60,816 nucleotides of DNA from an alpha proteobacterium AAP38 (GCA_001296005.1 LJHR01000014.1:1-60816); one strand, 5' to 3'; shown: positions 35,526 to 45,127, counted from the first letter of the stretch. Translations and numbers: made by a program. Notes: generated by a model not told the origin, from the sequence alone.

Positions 35526-37319
35526 TTAGCGCAGCACCAGGATGGTGCGGTCGTCATGGTTGCCGCGGGACCAGAAATCCAGCCACGCCAGCAGGCCCCC
35601 GTCCGGATTCCCACCGGAGATCGCCGGGGCGACTTGCCCTTCCCAGAAGCCTTTCCAGACTTCGAAAGCGGCCAGGCGTTCATCTGTCTCGAACATCGGA
35701 TCGGTGACGCCATCGGTCATCAGCACCAGACCCGTGAGCTCGTTCACCAGGCCCATGTGGATGCGGGCCATGTTGTTCTTGGCCGCGTCGACAGTGAGGA
35801 ATTCAGACCCGTCCAGGAAACGTGTCTGCCCCGCATACTCGCCACTGTCCGGCGTGGTCAGCGGCACAAGGCGACCGTTCGCAAGGTCGAGCATCCCGGC
35901 GCCGCCATCGCCGATGGCGAAGCAGGCCGCGAAATGCCCCGCTTCCGTCTTGCGGTGCAAGGCGAGGATCAGGGTGGTCGCATATTCGCGCGCCGGGCGG
36001 CCCGCTTCCTCCGCTTCCTTCCTGATACCATGCCAAGCCTCGAAGGCGGCCCCGATCAGGCAGTGATAAAGCCTGCTCCTGAGGGCGGCCTCCCCTTCCC
36101 CGCCGGCATGCCAGGCACAGATCAGGGTCTCCACCCCGGCAGCGAGATGTTCGTCGATGAGGACGCGCAGCCTCTCACACGCGGTCCGGCAGACGATCTG
36201 GGAACCGCGTCTGGACAGGGGGGCGCTGCCCGCGCCATCGGCCACTGCCAGGATGCTCCAACCGGAAGCGGTGTATTCGGCCAGCAGATCATCGTCGCGG
36301 AAACTGCCCACATTGGCATGGCTTCGCCCGCGCTTGCTGGCACCGATGATGCGGTGATCGCCGGCCTGCTCCAGAAGCACGGCCTCGTCATCCTTCCAAT
36401 GCAAGGCCGCCCTGTCGCTGGGAAGGTCCTTCCACAGCGATTTCGGGTCCGCGATGACGGTGAGCGAGCAGATCCAGTTATGCCGCCTGGACGGTATCCT
36501 GTCTTCAACGGCGCCGGCCGGAAACTCATGGTCTCCGGCCACCGTCGGCGTGCCACTCAGCGTACGGCTGGCCGCATCGAACGACAGTCCGATCGCTTCC
36601 ACCCCTGAAAGCATGAAGCTGCGCGCAGGCTCTGGCACGGATGGCGGCAGGGGAACCTTCGCCTTGTATGGCTCGCCCGCCTTCGCCACGGGAAGCGACA
36701 TGCGGAAGGCGGGCATTGGCGGTGATACCGGCGATCTTTGCGCCAGGGCGGGCAATCCTGGCGATGGGGCCATGGAGGATGACGGGGGTGGAGGGACGGG
36801 TGGTGCGGGCGGCGGAGGGGCCGCCCCCTGGGGAGCAGCAGGCTGGTACCGGATGCCGGACGCCGGTGGCACGGACTCCGGTGATCGGGCAGAGCGTGGC
36901 GACGGGCCATCGGTCGAGAATTCGGGCAGGGCATCGATGAAGGATGTCTTCGAAACCCTTGGGGCCGCGTTCGCCGAAACGGGCTGCACCGGGCGCGGCA
37001 CTACGGCCAGGGGCGTCGGCCTGGGATCGTGCCCGTCCTGGTCCCCGTCCGCGCCGGCATCCTCCGGAGGCGGATCGCCGTCCACGGGAGGCGAGGCCTC
37101 GCGGTCGGCGGCCGGAAGCACCGCCCCACCCGAATCCGCCGCCATCGCGATCACTGCCGCCTGAGCAATGATGAGCGTCCGGGCAAGTTCTTCGCCTTTC
37201 GCCCCTTCGGCCACCAAACGAAGAAGTTGTTCATCCACCTCAGCCTGCACACTGCCGTCGGTGGCCAGGCGATGGAGCAACCTCCGCAGCATCTCCAGTT
37301 TTTCGTTCGCGTGCGTCAT
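35526..37319 (-). CDS. PP2C-family protein phosphatase with long N-terminal region (TerY-P triad)
   Basis: 597 residues. Residues 1-65 are helical. Residues about 70-205 are low-complexity and Pro-rich (including APPPPAPPVPPPP). Residues about 215-290 look like a putative Ig-like module (AGEPYKAKVPLP, then LSGTPTVAGDHEF). The C-terminal PP2C domain has the metal-binding Asp in AVADGAGSAPLSRRG, FAIGDGGAGMLDL, LVLMTDGVTDPMF and the late NHDDRTILVLR. It should remove phosphates placed by the neighbouring kinase. It lies 7 bp after the vWA-Zn-ribbon gene, consistent with one operon. Confidence 0.85.
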   Translation of the reverse strand: MTHANEKLEMLRRLLHRLATDGSVQAEVDEQLLRLVAEGAKGEELARTLIIAQAAVIAMAADSGGAVLPAADREASPPVDGDPPPEDAGADGDQDGHDPRPTPLAVVPRPVQPVSANAAPRVSKTSFIDALPEFSTDGPSPRSARSPESVPPASGIRYQPAAPQGAAPPPPAPPVPPPPSSSMAPSPGLPALAQRSPVSPPMPAFRMSLPVAKAGEPYKAKVPLPPSVPEPARSFMLSGVEAIGLSFDAASRTLSGTPTVAGDHEFPAGAVEDRIPSRRHNWICSLTVIADPKSLWKDLPSDRAALHWKDDEAVLLEQAGDHRIIGASKRGRSHANVGSFRDDDLLAEYTASGWSILAVADGAGSAPLSRRGSQIVCRTACERLRVLIDEHLAAGVETLICAWHAGGEGEAALRSRLYHCLIGAAFEAWHGIRKEAEEAGRPAREYATTLILALHRKTEAGHFAACFAIGDGGAGMLDLANGRLVPLTTPDSGEYAGQTRFLDGSEFLTVDAAKNNMARIHMGLVNELTGLVLMTDGVTDPMFETDERLAAFEVWKGFWEGQVAPAISGGNPDGGLLAWLDFWSRGNHDDRTILVLR

Positions 37320-37326
37320 TTGGACG

Positions 37327-38397
37327 TCAACCCTTGCCCCGGTTCACCGTGATCTCATCATCCGCCTGGGCGATGGCATAGCTTCCCAACTTGCCGCACC
37401 AGGGACAGGTCCGCTCTCCCGGCCCTTCGATGCAATGCGCACCACCGCAAGAGCAGATCGCAAAGCCGATCTTCGCGACGCAGTGCGGGCACGGTGGCGA
37501 ACCGACCAGCAGGTTTGCATCGATGGTCGGCGTGCCGCCATCCGGACCGGACATCTCGAAGAACGATTTGCGCAGCGGATAGACGTCGGCCAGCATGTAG
37601 CGGTCAGCATGGAACAGTTGGCCCAGCTCGTGGTCGCGAATGCCGATGTCATGCGCGCCGCGGTCGAACTTCATCAGGTAGGGCAACTTGCGTGTGGCAC
37701 ATTGGCCGATAATGACGGCATGGCGATCATCCACCTTCGGCGCCGGTACCTCCCCATCCTTGGCCAGGCTGACGCGCCGCATGCCCGCATCGGTGATGCC
37801 CTCCATCGGAGGTGGCCCTTCGGTCCCGACAGACCTGCTACGGCTCTGGATGGATTGCGATATCCATTTCACCACCTTGGTGATGTCGGCGGCCTGCGCG
37901 GATTCGAAGGCCAGCACGTTCCCGGTCAGCCGGACCAGCGCCGCTAGATCCGCGTCGGCACCGATGGAGATGGCAACCATGGAGGCCTTGCGCCCCCATC
38001 CCGCGTTCCAGCGCAGGATGGCTTGACCGGGATCGTCTGTGGGTTTGCCATCCGTCATCAGGAAGACCAGCGGCTGCCAATCGCCCTTGCGGTCCGGCGT
38101 CGACCTGGCGACGGTGCGGTCCATCTCGCGCATCAGATGGTCCAGCGCCCTCCCCAGCGCCGTCCCGCCGCCCAGCGGCAGCTCCGGCGCGTTGAACTCG
38201 CCAAGCTCGGTCAACTGGGTCACGGTGCGCGCCGCGCCGGCAAAGGCGACGACGCTCAGATACACGGTTTCAAGGGCATGCGGATCGGAGCGAAGCTCAC
38301 GCACCACCAGGGACAGTCCTTCTTCGAGCTTGGCAAGCTTTTCGCCCACCATGGATTCTGAGACATCGAGCAGGAAGAAGATTGGAAGGCGCCTCAT
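37327..38397 (-). CDS. terY: TerY-type vWA protein with C-terminal zinc-binding region
   Basis: About 356 residues from the ATG at 38397 (AGGAGA lies before it). The vWA metal site is complete: DVSES in FFLLDVSESMVG, Thr in GGGTALGRAL and Asp in FLMTDGKPTDD. The C-terminal third (TerY-C type) is Cys-rich with CPHC, CSCGGAHC and CPWC, fitting two zinc sites. In TerY-P triads this protein is proposed to be a scaffold that brings kinase and phosphatase to Ter complexes. It is translated just before the PP2C gene. Confidence 0.86.
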   Translation of the reverse strand: MRRLPIFFLLDVSESMVGEKLAKLEEGLSLVVRELRSDPHALETVYLSVVAFAGAARTVTQLTELGEFNAPELPLGGGTALGRALDHLMREMDRTVARSTPDRKGDWQPLVFLMTDGKPTDDPGQAILRWNAGWGRKASMVAISIGADADLAALVRLTGNVLAFESAQAADITKVVKWISQSIQSRSRSVGTEGPPPMEGITDAGMRRVSLAKDGEVPAPKVDDRHAVIIGQCATRKLPYLMKFDRGAHDIGIRDHELGQLFHADRYMLADVYPLRKSFFEMSGPDGGTPTIDANLLVGSPPCPHCVAKIGFAICSCGGAHCIEGPGERTCPWCGKLGSYAIAQADDEITVNRGKG

Positions 38398-38422
38398 CTC
38401 ATTTCTCCTGGCTGTAACTGGA

Positions 38423-39058
38423 TCAGGTAACAACCTGAAGTTCAGGCGGCGGGGGCGGCAGGTCCACGGCGGCTGACAGACCCTGGCTGCGGTTGCCCCT
38501 GGCCACGGCGGCTGAAACCCAGCTGAAGAACTGGCCGAAGGAGGCGCTGTCCATGGTGTCCAACGACACCACCGTGGGCGTCAGCTCCAGCAGATAGGAC
38601 AATTTCGCCTTCGGTCCCGCCGCGCACCCGACGATATTGCCGAACCCAAGCCCCTTCACGACAGGGATGGCGTCCTGGTACGCGGCAATGTCGGAGGGAC
38701 TGCCATCGGTCATGACGAACAGCAACGGCGCCCAGTCGCCCTTCCTGTCCGCGCTGTTGCGGGTCACCTCATGTCGCACCTGCTCGATCAGCGTCTCCAT
38801 GCCCAAGCCCATGTGGGTCACCCCGCTTTCCGGTGCGACGATATCCGGCAACTGGAGCAGATCAACGGGCGTCAACGGCATCAGCACGTCCGCGCTCCGG
38901 TTGAAGGTGATGATGGAGACCCAAACGGACTCCAGTGCGTGCGGGTCCTGGCGCAGGGCGCTGATCATCGCGCGCAGGCCCACATTCACGGCCTGGATCG
39001 GCTCTCCCCGCATCGAGCCCGACGTGTCAAGCAGCAGGTAGACCGGCAACCTTCTCAT
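38423..39058 (-). CDS. TerY-type vWA protein (short)
   Basis: About 211 residues. I chose the ATG at 39058, with GGGAGGTGG just before it, over a GTG two codons upstream. Residues 1-190 are one vWA domain: DTSGSM in YLLLDTSGSMRGEP, Thr in GVTHMGLGM, Asp in FVMTDGSPSD. The tail is DLPPPPPELQVVT, nearly the same as the tail of the next vWA protein. It lies 25 bp before the vWA-Zn-ribbon gene and probably binds a metal-dependent partner in the Ter complex. Confidence 0.86.
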   Translation of the reverse strand: MRRLPVYLLLDTSGSMRGEPIQAVNVGLRAMISALRQDPHALESVWVSIITFNRSADVLMPLTPVDLLQLPDIVAPESGVTHMGLGMETLIEQVRHEVTRNSADRKGDWAPLLFVMTDGSPSDIAAYQDAIPVVKGLGFGNIVGCAAGPKAKLSYLLELTPTVVSLDTMDSASFGQFFSWVSAAVARGNRSQGLSAAVDLPPPPPELQVVT

Positions 39059-39194
39059 TCCCACCTCCCCAGCGTCGCATCATCCGACCGGCGCAAAGCA
39101 CCAGGACGGCATTGGATCTGTCCTGATCGATGCCGTCCTTGCCGCTCTCCGGAAGCCGGTAACCGGCGGTACTGTTCAAGCCATGCCAGCCGGA

Positions 39195-39833
39195 TCAGAA
39201 GACGGTATTGATTTCGGGCGGCGGCGGCGGCAGGTCCTTCAGGCTGCTCCCTTCGCCTCCACCTGTCTCGATGCGCTGGCTGGAGACGGAGATGGAGGCC
39301 GACACCCATTTGAAGAATGCCGAAATGGTGCCCTTGTCCGCCGTCTCCAGCGAGATGACGGACTCCGTAATCTCGCGCAACACCGAGGTGTCGGCATCCG
39401 CGCCCGCCGCACAGGCGATGACATTGCCCACCTTGACCGTGCGGAACCGTGCCAATCCGGCCCGCCAATCGTCGGTGGGCTTGCCATCGGTCATAATGAA
39501 GACGATGGGCTTCCAGTCGCCCTTGGAGGTCGGCGTGGTCTTCTCGACCTCGGCTTCGATGCGTTCAGCCAGCAAGCCCAGGGCGGCACCCATCGGCGTT
39601 ATGCCATCGGCGGCGATCTGCGGCAGGTTGATGGCCGAGATTTCCGTAAGCGGCACCACCTGCCGCACTTCCCGGCCATAGGTGATGACACTGAGATAGG
39701 CCGTCTCCAGCGCTTGTGGATCCTGGCGGAGCGTGGATAAAAGGACATGAAGGCCATTCTTGATGGCCTCTATCGGTTCCCCGGTCAGGGAACCCGACAC
39801 GTCTATCAGCAAATAGACGGGCAGGCGACGCAT
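39195..39833 (-). CDS. TerY-type vWA protein (short), paralogue
   Basis: About 212 residues from the ATG at 39833. It shares the N terminus MRRLPVYLLID with its neighbour and has the vWA metal site: DVSGSL, Thr in GITPMGAAL, Asp in FIMTDGKPTDD. The tail is DLPPPPPEINTVF. It is the first vWA gene after the TerD-type genes. A gap of 254 bp lies upstream (39834-40087), which may hold the promoter of the TerY-P part. No convincing gene was found in that gap, only an open minus-strand frame starting at 40038. Confidence 0.86.
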   Translation of the reverse strand: MRRLPVYLLIDVSGSLTGEPIEAIKNGLHVLLSTLRQDPQALETAYLSVITYGREVRQVVPLTEISAINLPQIAADGITPMGAALGLLAERIEAEVEKTTPTSKGDWKPIVFIMTDGKPTDDWRAGLARFRTVKVGNVIACAAGADADTSVLREITESVISLETADKGTISAFFKWVSASISVSSQRIETGGGEGSSLKDLPPPPPEINTVF

Positions 39834-40087
39834 TGGCTTCTCCCTCGCAACGCTCCGGATCAGCGGAGCCATGTTGTGGATACCGAAACTGGTACAATTC
39901 ACGACGGTCCGAAGGCGTGTCAGACGTTCGCGTACGTGTCGCCTGGGCAGACTTGCCGTCCCCGAACAGCTTGCTGAGCAAGGAACCGGCGGAAGGAGGC
40001 TCCTTGCTGCCATCCTTGAACACCGCCGGACCATCCATGCTCTCATTCAGTACAAGGCCCTGGCGGGTGAGCCACGGCCTGCCAGTA

Positions 40088-40666
40088 TCAGCCGATATTC
40101 ACGCCGTAATTGACGGCGAGGGGACCCAGGCCGCCGGCGAAGCCCTGGCCGATGGCCTTGAATTTCCATTCGCTGTTGTGGCGATAGAGTTCACCGAAGA
40201 TCATCGCCGTTTCGGTCGATGAATCCTCGGACAGGTCATAGCGGGCAATCTCGGTGCCGCCTGCCTGGTTGACCACACGGATATAGGCTTTGCTGACCAT
40301 GCCGAAATTCTGCCGGCGGGTATCCGCCTCGTGGATGGTGACGGAGAAGGCGACCTTGGTCACGTCTACCGGAACCTTGGTCAGGTCGATCTTCACGGAC
40401 TCATCGTCGCCATCACCGGCACCGGTCCGGTTGTCACCGGTATGCTCGACCGAGCCATTGCCACCGATCTTGTTGTTATAAAAAACGAAATCGGCGTCCG
40501 AACGGACTTTCCCCGTTTCATTGAGCAGGAATACAGAAGCATCCAGGTCGAAAGCAGCACCATCCGTCGCCCGGGCATCCCAGCCCAGGCCGACCAGAAT
40601 TGCCGCCAGGCCTGGGGCCTCCTTGCTCAGGGAAACATTGCCACCTTTGGAGAGAGAGACGGGCAT
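40088..40666 (-). CDS. terE: TerD-family stress protein (terE position)
   Basis: 192 residues from the ATG at 40666. It is a full TerD domain: N-terminal [54 protein letters not shown] (calcium-binding acidic loop), and [20 protein letters not shown]. Family members bind Ca2+ and work in the tellurite/stress system in the cytoplasm. It is a tandem paralogue of the next gene upstream (40752-41330), with clear DNA-level similarity. Assignment to terE rather than terD rests on gene order only. Confidence 0.9.
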   Translation of the reverse strand: MPVSLSKGGNVSLSKEAPGLAAILVGLGWDARATDGAAFDLDASVFLLNETGKVRSDADFVFYNNKIGGNGSVEHTGDNRTGAGDGDDESVKIDLTKVPVDVTKVAFSVTIHEADTRRQNFGMVSKAYIRVVNQAGGTEIARYDLSEDSSTETAMIFGELYRHNSEWKFKAIGQGFAGGLGPLAVNYGVNIG

Positions 40667-40751
40667 CTTCGCAGAACCTTTCCGTTGCAGGCCGTCGACC
40701 GCTGTTGATCGGCGTCGGCTGAGTTTCAAAACACATGTTCCAGGCTTGGCA

Positions 40752-41330
40752 TCAGCCGATAATCACGCCATAGCTGGTTGCAAGGGGCCCCAAGCCACCG
40801 GCGAAACCCTGGCCCACGGCGCGGAACTTCCAATCGCCGCCATGGCGATAGAGTTCGCCGAAAATCATCGCGGTCTCGGTGGACATGTCCTCAGTCAGGT
40901 CATAACGAGCGATCTCACGCCCGGTCTCCTCATTGACGACCCGAATGAAGGCCGATTGGATCATGCCAAAATTCTGCCGTCGGGCCTGCGCATCATGGAT
41001 GGTGACGGCAACCGGGATCTTCACCACGGATTCAGGAACACGCGCCAGATCGACCCGGAGGGACTCGTCGTCGCCTTCGCCGGCGCCCGTCTTGTTGTCG
41101 CCAGTATGCTCGACCGCACCGCAGGGGCTTTTCAACTGGTTATAGAAGATGAAATCCGCGTCGGAGCGGACTTTGCCGCTCCCAGCCAAAAGAAATGCGG
41201 AAGCATCGAGGTCGAAGCCCGCGCCGTCTGTCGAACGCTCGTCCCAGCCGAGACCGACGAGAATCTTCCTGAGACCCGGCTCCTCCTTGCTGAGGGAGAT
41301 GTTGCCGCCCTTGGAGAGATTGATCGCCAT
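40752..41330 (-). CDS. terD: TerD-family stress protein (terD position)
   Basis: 192 residues from the ATG at 41330, with AAGGAGTGG before it. It has the TerD pattern: [57 protein letters not shown] (acidic Ca2+ loop), and [20 protein letters not shown]. It differs from its tandem paralogue mainly in loops. The gene order terC-terD-terE is as in classical ter operons. Confidence 0.92.
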   Translation of the reverse strand: MAINLSKGGNISLSKEEPGLRKILVGLGWDERSTDGAGFDLDASAFLLAGSGKVRSDADFIFYNQLKSPCGAVEHTGDNKTGAGEGDDESLRVDLARVPESVVKIPVAVTIHDAQARRQNFGMIQSAFIRVVNEETGREIARYDLTEDMSTETAMIFGELYRHGGDWKFRAVGQGFAGGLGPLATSYGVIIG

Positions 41331-41425
41331 TTTCCACTCCTTGCGCTTTCTTTGGTGTTTTCATCGGGAGGGGAAACAAGTTGCACCGGAGCCAGCCGGA
41401 GCGACATCCGATCCCGGATCGACGG

Positions 41426-42511
41426 CTATTCAGCAGCGGCCGTGCCGGCTTCCTTCCCCTCGCCGGCCTCCACCGCCGCCTCGGCACGGTTGTGACGAAC
41501 GGAGGACCACACTGAAAAGCCGATGAAGGTGGCGCCGATCAGGCCTGTCAGCACTTCCGGAATATGGGTCAGGGTCTGCGCATACATAATGACCGCAAGC
41601 GCCAGAATGGCCCAGAACGCTCCATGCTCCAGGTAGCGGTATTCGGCCAGGGTTCCCTTATCGACCAGCATGATGGTCATGGAGCGGACATAGAAGGCAC
41701 CGACACCCAGGCCGATGGCGATGATGAACAGGTTGTTTGAGAGCGCAAAAGCGCCGATCACACCGTCGAAAGAGAAGCTGGCGTCAAGAAGCTCCAGATA
41801 CATGAAAGAAGCAGCGCCCGACTTGTATGCACCCTCCATCGCTTCCTGGCTTGCCTCCATGTAGGTGCCGACACCCTTCACGGCCAGGAAGCTCACCAGG
41901 CCCAGGGTGCCCGCCACCATGAACTCATGCGCCTGGTCACCAAGCGCCAGGCTCAGGCCATAGATGGCTAGCAGGACGATGACGATCTCGATCGCCTCGA
42001 TGCTCGCGGCCTTGGAGAATCTGCTTTCGATGAGATGGAACCAATGGGTGTCCTTTTCGGCGTCGAAAAAGAACTTCAGACCGACCATGAGCAGGAACGT
42101 GCCACCGAACGCAGCAATGCCGACATGGGCGTCGGTCAAAATCTGAGCGTACCGTTCCGGTTCCCTCATGGCCAAGGTCACAGCCTCGACAGGGCCCAGA
42201 CTGGCCGCGATGGCTACGATTAGCAACGGGAACACGATCCGCATGCCGAACACCGCGATGAGGATGCCCCATGTCAGGAACCGCCGCCGCCAGACCGCGT
42301 CCATGTCCTTGAGGATGGTCGCGTTCACGACGGCATTGTCGAATGACAGAGAAATCTCCAGGACGCAAAGGACACCCACGATGAAGGCGGTGCCCAGCGC
42401 GCCCAGAACGGTTCCGGTGGCGGTGTAACCGATATAGCCACCCGCGAGCAGGCCGATGGCCGTGAAGGCGAAGGACCAATGGAAATAGCTGAGGGTCGAT
42501 CTGGACGACAT
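41426..42511 (-). CDS. terC: TerC-like integral membrane protein (DUF475 type)
   Basis: 361 residues with about nine predicted helices. The acidic membrane motifs of the TerC/DUF475 group are visible: EISLSFDNAVVNATI near residue 55 and LLDASFSFDGVIGAFALSNN near residue 250. A charged C-terminal tail follows. In Ter systems TerC sits in the inner membrane, is proposed to handle a metal ion, and anchors TerB and TerD proteins. It lies between terB and terD. Confidence 0.88.
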   Translation of the reverse strand: MSSRSTLSYFHWSFAFTAIGLLAGGYIGYTATGTVLGALGTAFIVGVLCVLEISLSFDNAVVNATILKDMDAVWRRRFLTWGILIAVFGMRIVFPLLIVAIAASLGPVEAVTLAMREPERYAQILTDAHVGIAAFGGTFLLMVGLKFFFDAEKDTHWFHLIESRFSKAASIEAIEIVIVLLAIYGLSLALGDQAHEFMVAGTLGLVSFLAVKGVGTYMEASQEAMEGAYKSGAASFMYLELLDASFSFDGVIGAFALSNNLFIIAIGLGVGAFYVRSMTIMLVDKGTLAEYRYLEHGAFWAILALAVIMYAQTLTHIPEVLTGLIGATFIGFSVWSSVRHNRAEAAVEAGEGKEAGTAAAE

Positions 42512-42608
42512 TGGGTTTCCCGCAAGTAACTGGAGATCGGCCGGATCCGTGTCCTGGCCATCGCGTCATAGCAAGGTCCGGCAAGGCGAACCCAGCCGGA
42601 CCCAGGCA

Positions 42609-43061
42609 TCAAATGCCGAATTCGGCAGGATCCACCCCGGCCGCGGCCGCGATCTTGCGCGCAACCTCGCGTTCCTTCGGATCAAAGACCCCGTCGGCGT
42701 TGGCGACCGCCAATACCACGCCAACCACCACCCGAGCCTCGGGCTTGTCCCTGGTCCTGGAAACCAGCGCCAGCGCCTCTCCCTCACCGATGGTCCGGTC
42801 GAACTCGAACTTGCCGACGATGGCATTGAAGCTATCGATGACCTTCTGCAGGTCGAACACCCGCAAAACGTCGGAATTCTGGATGAAGCCGATCATCTTC
42901 TGTTTCTCCGCCGCCGAGATATCACCGTCGGCAGACGCCATCATCGCGCAACCCGCTGTGACGGCGCGCATGAAGGCGTCATTCTTGAACTTCACAACCT
43001 CATCGGCCAGGCCCTTCTGAAGGGAAGCAGCATTGACTTTCAGACGATCCCAGAAATTCAT
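42609..43061 (-). CDS. terB: TerB
   Basis: About 150 residues from the ATG at 43061. The helical TerB domain has two acidic metal-binding helix pairs: MMASADGDISAAEKQKMIGF and the later LAVANADGVFDPKEREVARK. TerB is a cytoplasmic and membrane-associated protein that links TerC with TerD-type proteins. The stop lies 97 bp before terC, a larger gap than elsewhere in the run. Confidence 0.9.
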   Translation of the reverse strand: MNFWDRLKVNAASLQKGLADEVVKFKNDAFMRAVTAGCAMMASADGDISAAEKQKMIGFIQNSDVLRVFDLQKVIDSFNAIVGKFEFDRTIGEGEALALVSRTRDKPEARVVVGVVLAVANADGVFDPKEREVARKIAAAAGVDPAEFGI

Positions 43062-43136
43062 CCTAAACTCCCAAATACAGAGATCGGAAATTCCATGAAT
43101 ACCCATGATGGGCTGTAGAAATTCCATAAAACATTC

Positions 43137-44468
43137 TCAAGACCTGAAAAGACCGGCGTCGTGTGCATCTTTCTGCCATGAAGGGAACTCCTCCATCAGA
43201 AGATCAAACATTTGCTCGTCGCTTGGACCGGACGGATCATCAACCGCGAAGAAGTTGGCGTTGTCCACCAATCGACCCGGCATATCGTCCAGATAAGCCA
43301 GGAAATCGAAGCCCCTTGGCAGGCGGCCCGTCTTCTTCCCGCCACCGAACAGACCGCCGGAGGACCGCTCGCCGATGGCCATGAAGTTCCAGTGGATCGG
43401 CTCGCGCGATGCTTCCAGGATCATCTTCTCCGACAGGGCACGGTCCTCGGTGCCGCCATCCGTGACGAACATCACATAGATCGGAAGCTGTCCCCAGTCG
43501 GGCTGGCGGGAATAGAATTCACGGATCCGGCGCATGACCCGACCGTACCGGGTGCCGCCTTCCAACCCGTACTGCCGCAGCATGTTCTGGACGAATCCGC
43601 GATAGCTTCCCACATTCAGAGAGCCGTAGTGATGGTCGCCTTCGCCGAACAGGAAGACGTCGATCTCCCCGTCATCATCGAAACGGTAGGCGACCGCCAT
43701 GGCGCGCTCGACGAAATGCTGGACCTTCCCGGAACGGTAAAGGCTCTGCATCGAACCGGAAATGTCCAGCACCAGCGCAACCTTGGCCCGGTCGGTGACC
43801 AGCCGCTTCTTCTCAAGGCTGACTTGTACCTTCTTTACCAAGCTGACGAGTTGGGGGTCCTTCTTCTCAAGGCTGACCAGCTTCTTCTCAAGTTCCACAC
43901 GCCCGGCCTCGGTCTTGGATCGGTGCGTGTCGCCGGGGTCCGGCGGCGGGGTCCGGGCCGGGGCATCATCCACGACGATGCCGAAATGCCGGGCCAGCGG
44001 GGCAAGGCCGCCCGCGAAGCCCTGGCCGACAGCCTTCATCTTCCATTCGCCGTGGCGACGGTAGAGTTCACCGATGATCAGCGCCGTCTCCGACATGCCG
44101 GCGGTCGCCGCATCGTATCGGGCAACGCCCGCCACCTCCATGAAGGCTGCTGTTGCCTTTCCAAAATTATGGCCCGTCCCCTCCGCCTCGTTAATCGTGA
44201 TAGCGAAGGCGACCCGCTCCACACCGGCGGGCATGCGGGCGAGGTCGATCATGAACCGGCCATCAACCAGCTTCACGCAGCCATCGCCGGAAGCGGGCTG
44301 GTTGTAGAAGATCATGTCGTCGTCGGACCGGACCCTGCCGCTCGGACCCAATAGGAAGGCCGAAGCGTCGACGTCCAGATTGCCGATGCGCGTCGGCGCC
44401 CAGCCAATGCTGACATACGCCTGCGGCGCCGGAATGGCGACATTGCCGCCTTGGGTCAGGGCCTTCAT
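43137..44468 (-). CDS. terF: TerF-like protein: TerD domain plus vWA domain
   Basis: 443 residues. Residues 1-165 are a TerD-type domain ([41 protein letters not shown]) but its acidic loop is shorter than in TerD, and the N-terminal peptide differs (MKALTQGGNVAIP). A linker at about residues 195-225 holds three repeats (LVSLEKK, LVSLVKK, QVSLEKK). Residues about 235-420 are a vWA domain with DISGSM in LVLDISGSMQSLYR, Thr in EGGTRYGRV and Asp in FVTDGGTED. It lies between terZ and terB rather than after terE, unlike the classical order. Confidence 0.87.
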   Translation of the reverse strand: MKALTQGGNVAIPAPQAYVSIGWAPTRIGNLDVDASAFLLGPSGRVRSDDDMIFYNQPASGDGCVKLVDGRFMIDLARMPAGVERVAFAITINEAEGTGHNFGKATAAFMEVAGVARYDAATAGMSETALIIGELYRRHGEWKMKAVGQGFAGGLAPLARHFGIVVDDAPARTPPPDPGDTHRSKTEAGRVELEKKLVSLEKKDPQLVSLVKKVQVSLEKKRLVTDRAKVALVLDISGSMQSLYRSGKVQHFVERAMAVAYRFDDDGEIDVFLFGEGDHHYGSLNVGSYRGFVQNMLRQYGLEGGTRYGRVMRRIREFYSRQPDWGQLPIYVMFVTDGGTEDRALSEKMILEASREPIHWNFMAIGERSSGGLFGGGKKTGRLPRGFDFLAYLDDMPGRLVDNANFFAVDDPSGPSDEQMFDLLMEEFPSWQKDAHDAGLFRS

Positions 44469-44504
44469 GTGCTGCTTGATCTCTCGCCGGATGCGGAATG
44501 ACGA

Positions 44505-45083
44505 TCAGACGTGACGGCGGATACCGTCCATCATGTCATCGAAAGTGCGGCCCTGCCCCGGCTCGCCGATGGCGATCATCGACCAGCCGGAACCGTCCCG
44601 ATAGACCTTTGCCATGATGATCCCGGTGGCGTTCTGCCCACCGGACAGATTGTACCGGGCCAGTTCCTTGCCAGTCCTGCGGTCGACCATGCGGCAGAAG
44701 GCGTTGGCAACCTCGGCGAAGGTCTGGCCGCGAAACGAGTTCACGATGAAGACCAGCGTCTGCACGTTCGCGGGCAGTCTGGTGAGGTCGACGGCGATGA
44801 CCTCGTCATCGCCATCGCCGTCACCGGTCAGATTGTCGCCGGAATGGACGACTGACCCGTCACGCGACTGAAGCTGCCGAAACCAGACCACGTCCAGCCT
44901 GGAGCCCGAAGCATCGAACAGCACACAGGACGCATCCAGGTCGATGGAATTGGCGCCGCCACCAAAGCCGAAGAAGCCCTTCTTCTTCACGGCATCCCAT
45001 CCCAGCCCCATCGCCACAAGCGCCAGCGAGCCGCCGGCCTGCTTTTCAAGGGATACCTTATCACCCTTTGCTAACGAAACCAT
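44505..45083 (-). CDS. terZ: TerZ
   Basis: 192 residues from the ATG at 45083 (GGAGAGGTT before it). It has the TerZ-specific sequence pattern: MVSLAKGDKVSLEKQ, GLGWDAVKKKGFFGFGGG, SIDLDASCVLFD, VWFRQLQSRDG, HSGDNLTGDGDGDDEVIAVD and IVNSFRGQTFAEV. The acidic loop binds Ca2+. It is the first gene of the minus-strand ter run. The AT-rich stretch before it carries a promoter-like element shared with the biosynthetic operon. Confidence 0.95.
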   Translation of the reverse strand: MVSLAKGDKVSLEKQAGGSLALVAMGLGWDAVKKKGFFGFGGGANSIDLDASCVLFDASGSRLDVVWFRQLQSRDGSVVHSGDNLTGDGDGDDEVIAVDLTRLPANVQTLVFIVNSFRGQTFAEVANAFCRMVDRRTGKELARYNLSGGQNATGIIMAKVYRDGSGWSMIAIGEPGQGRTFDDMMDGIRRHV

Positions 45084-45127
45084 AACCTCTCCAGTCAACA
45101 CCATCTCGAGGGTGCATATTAGTATAA

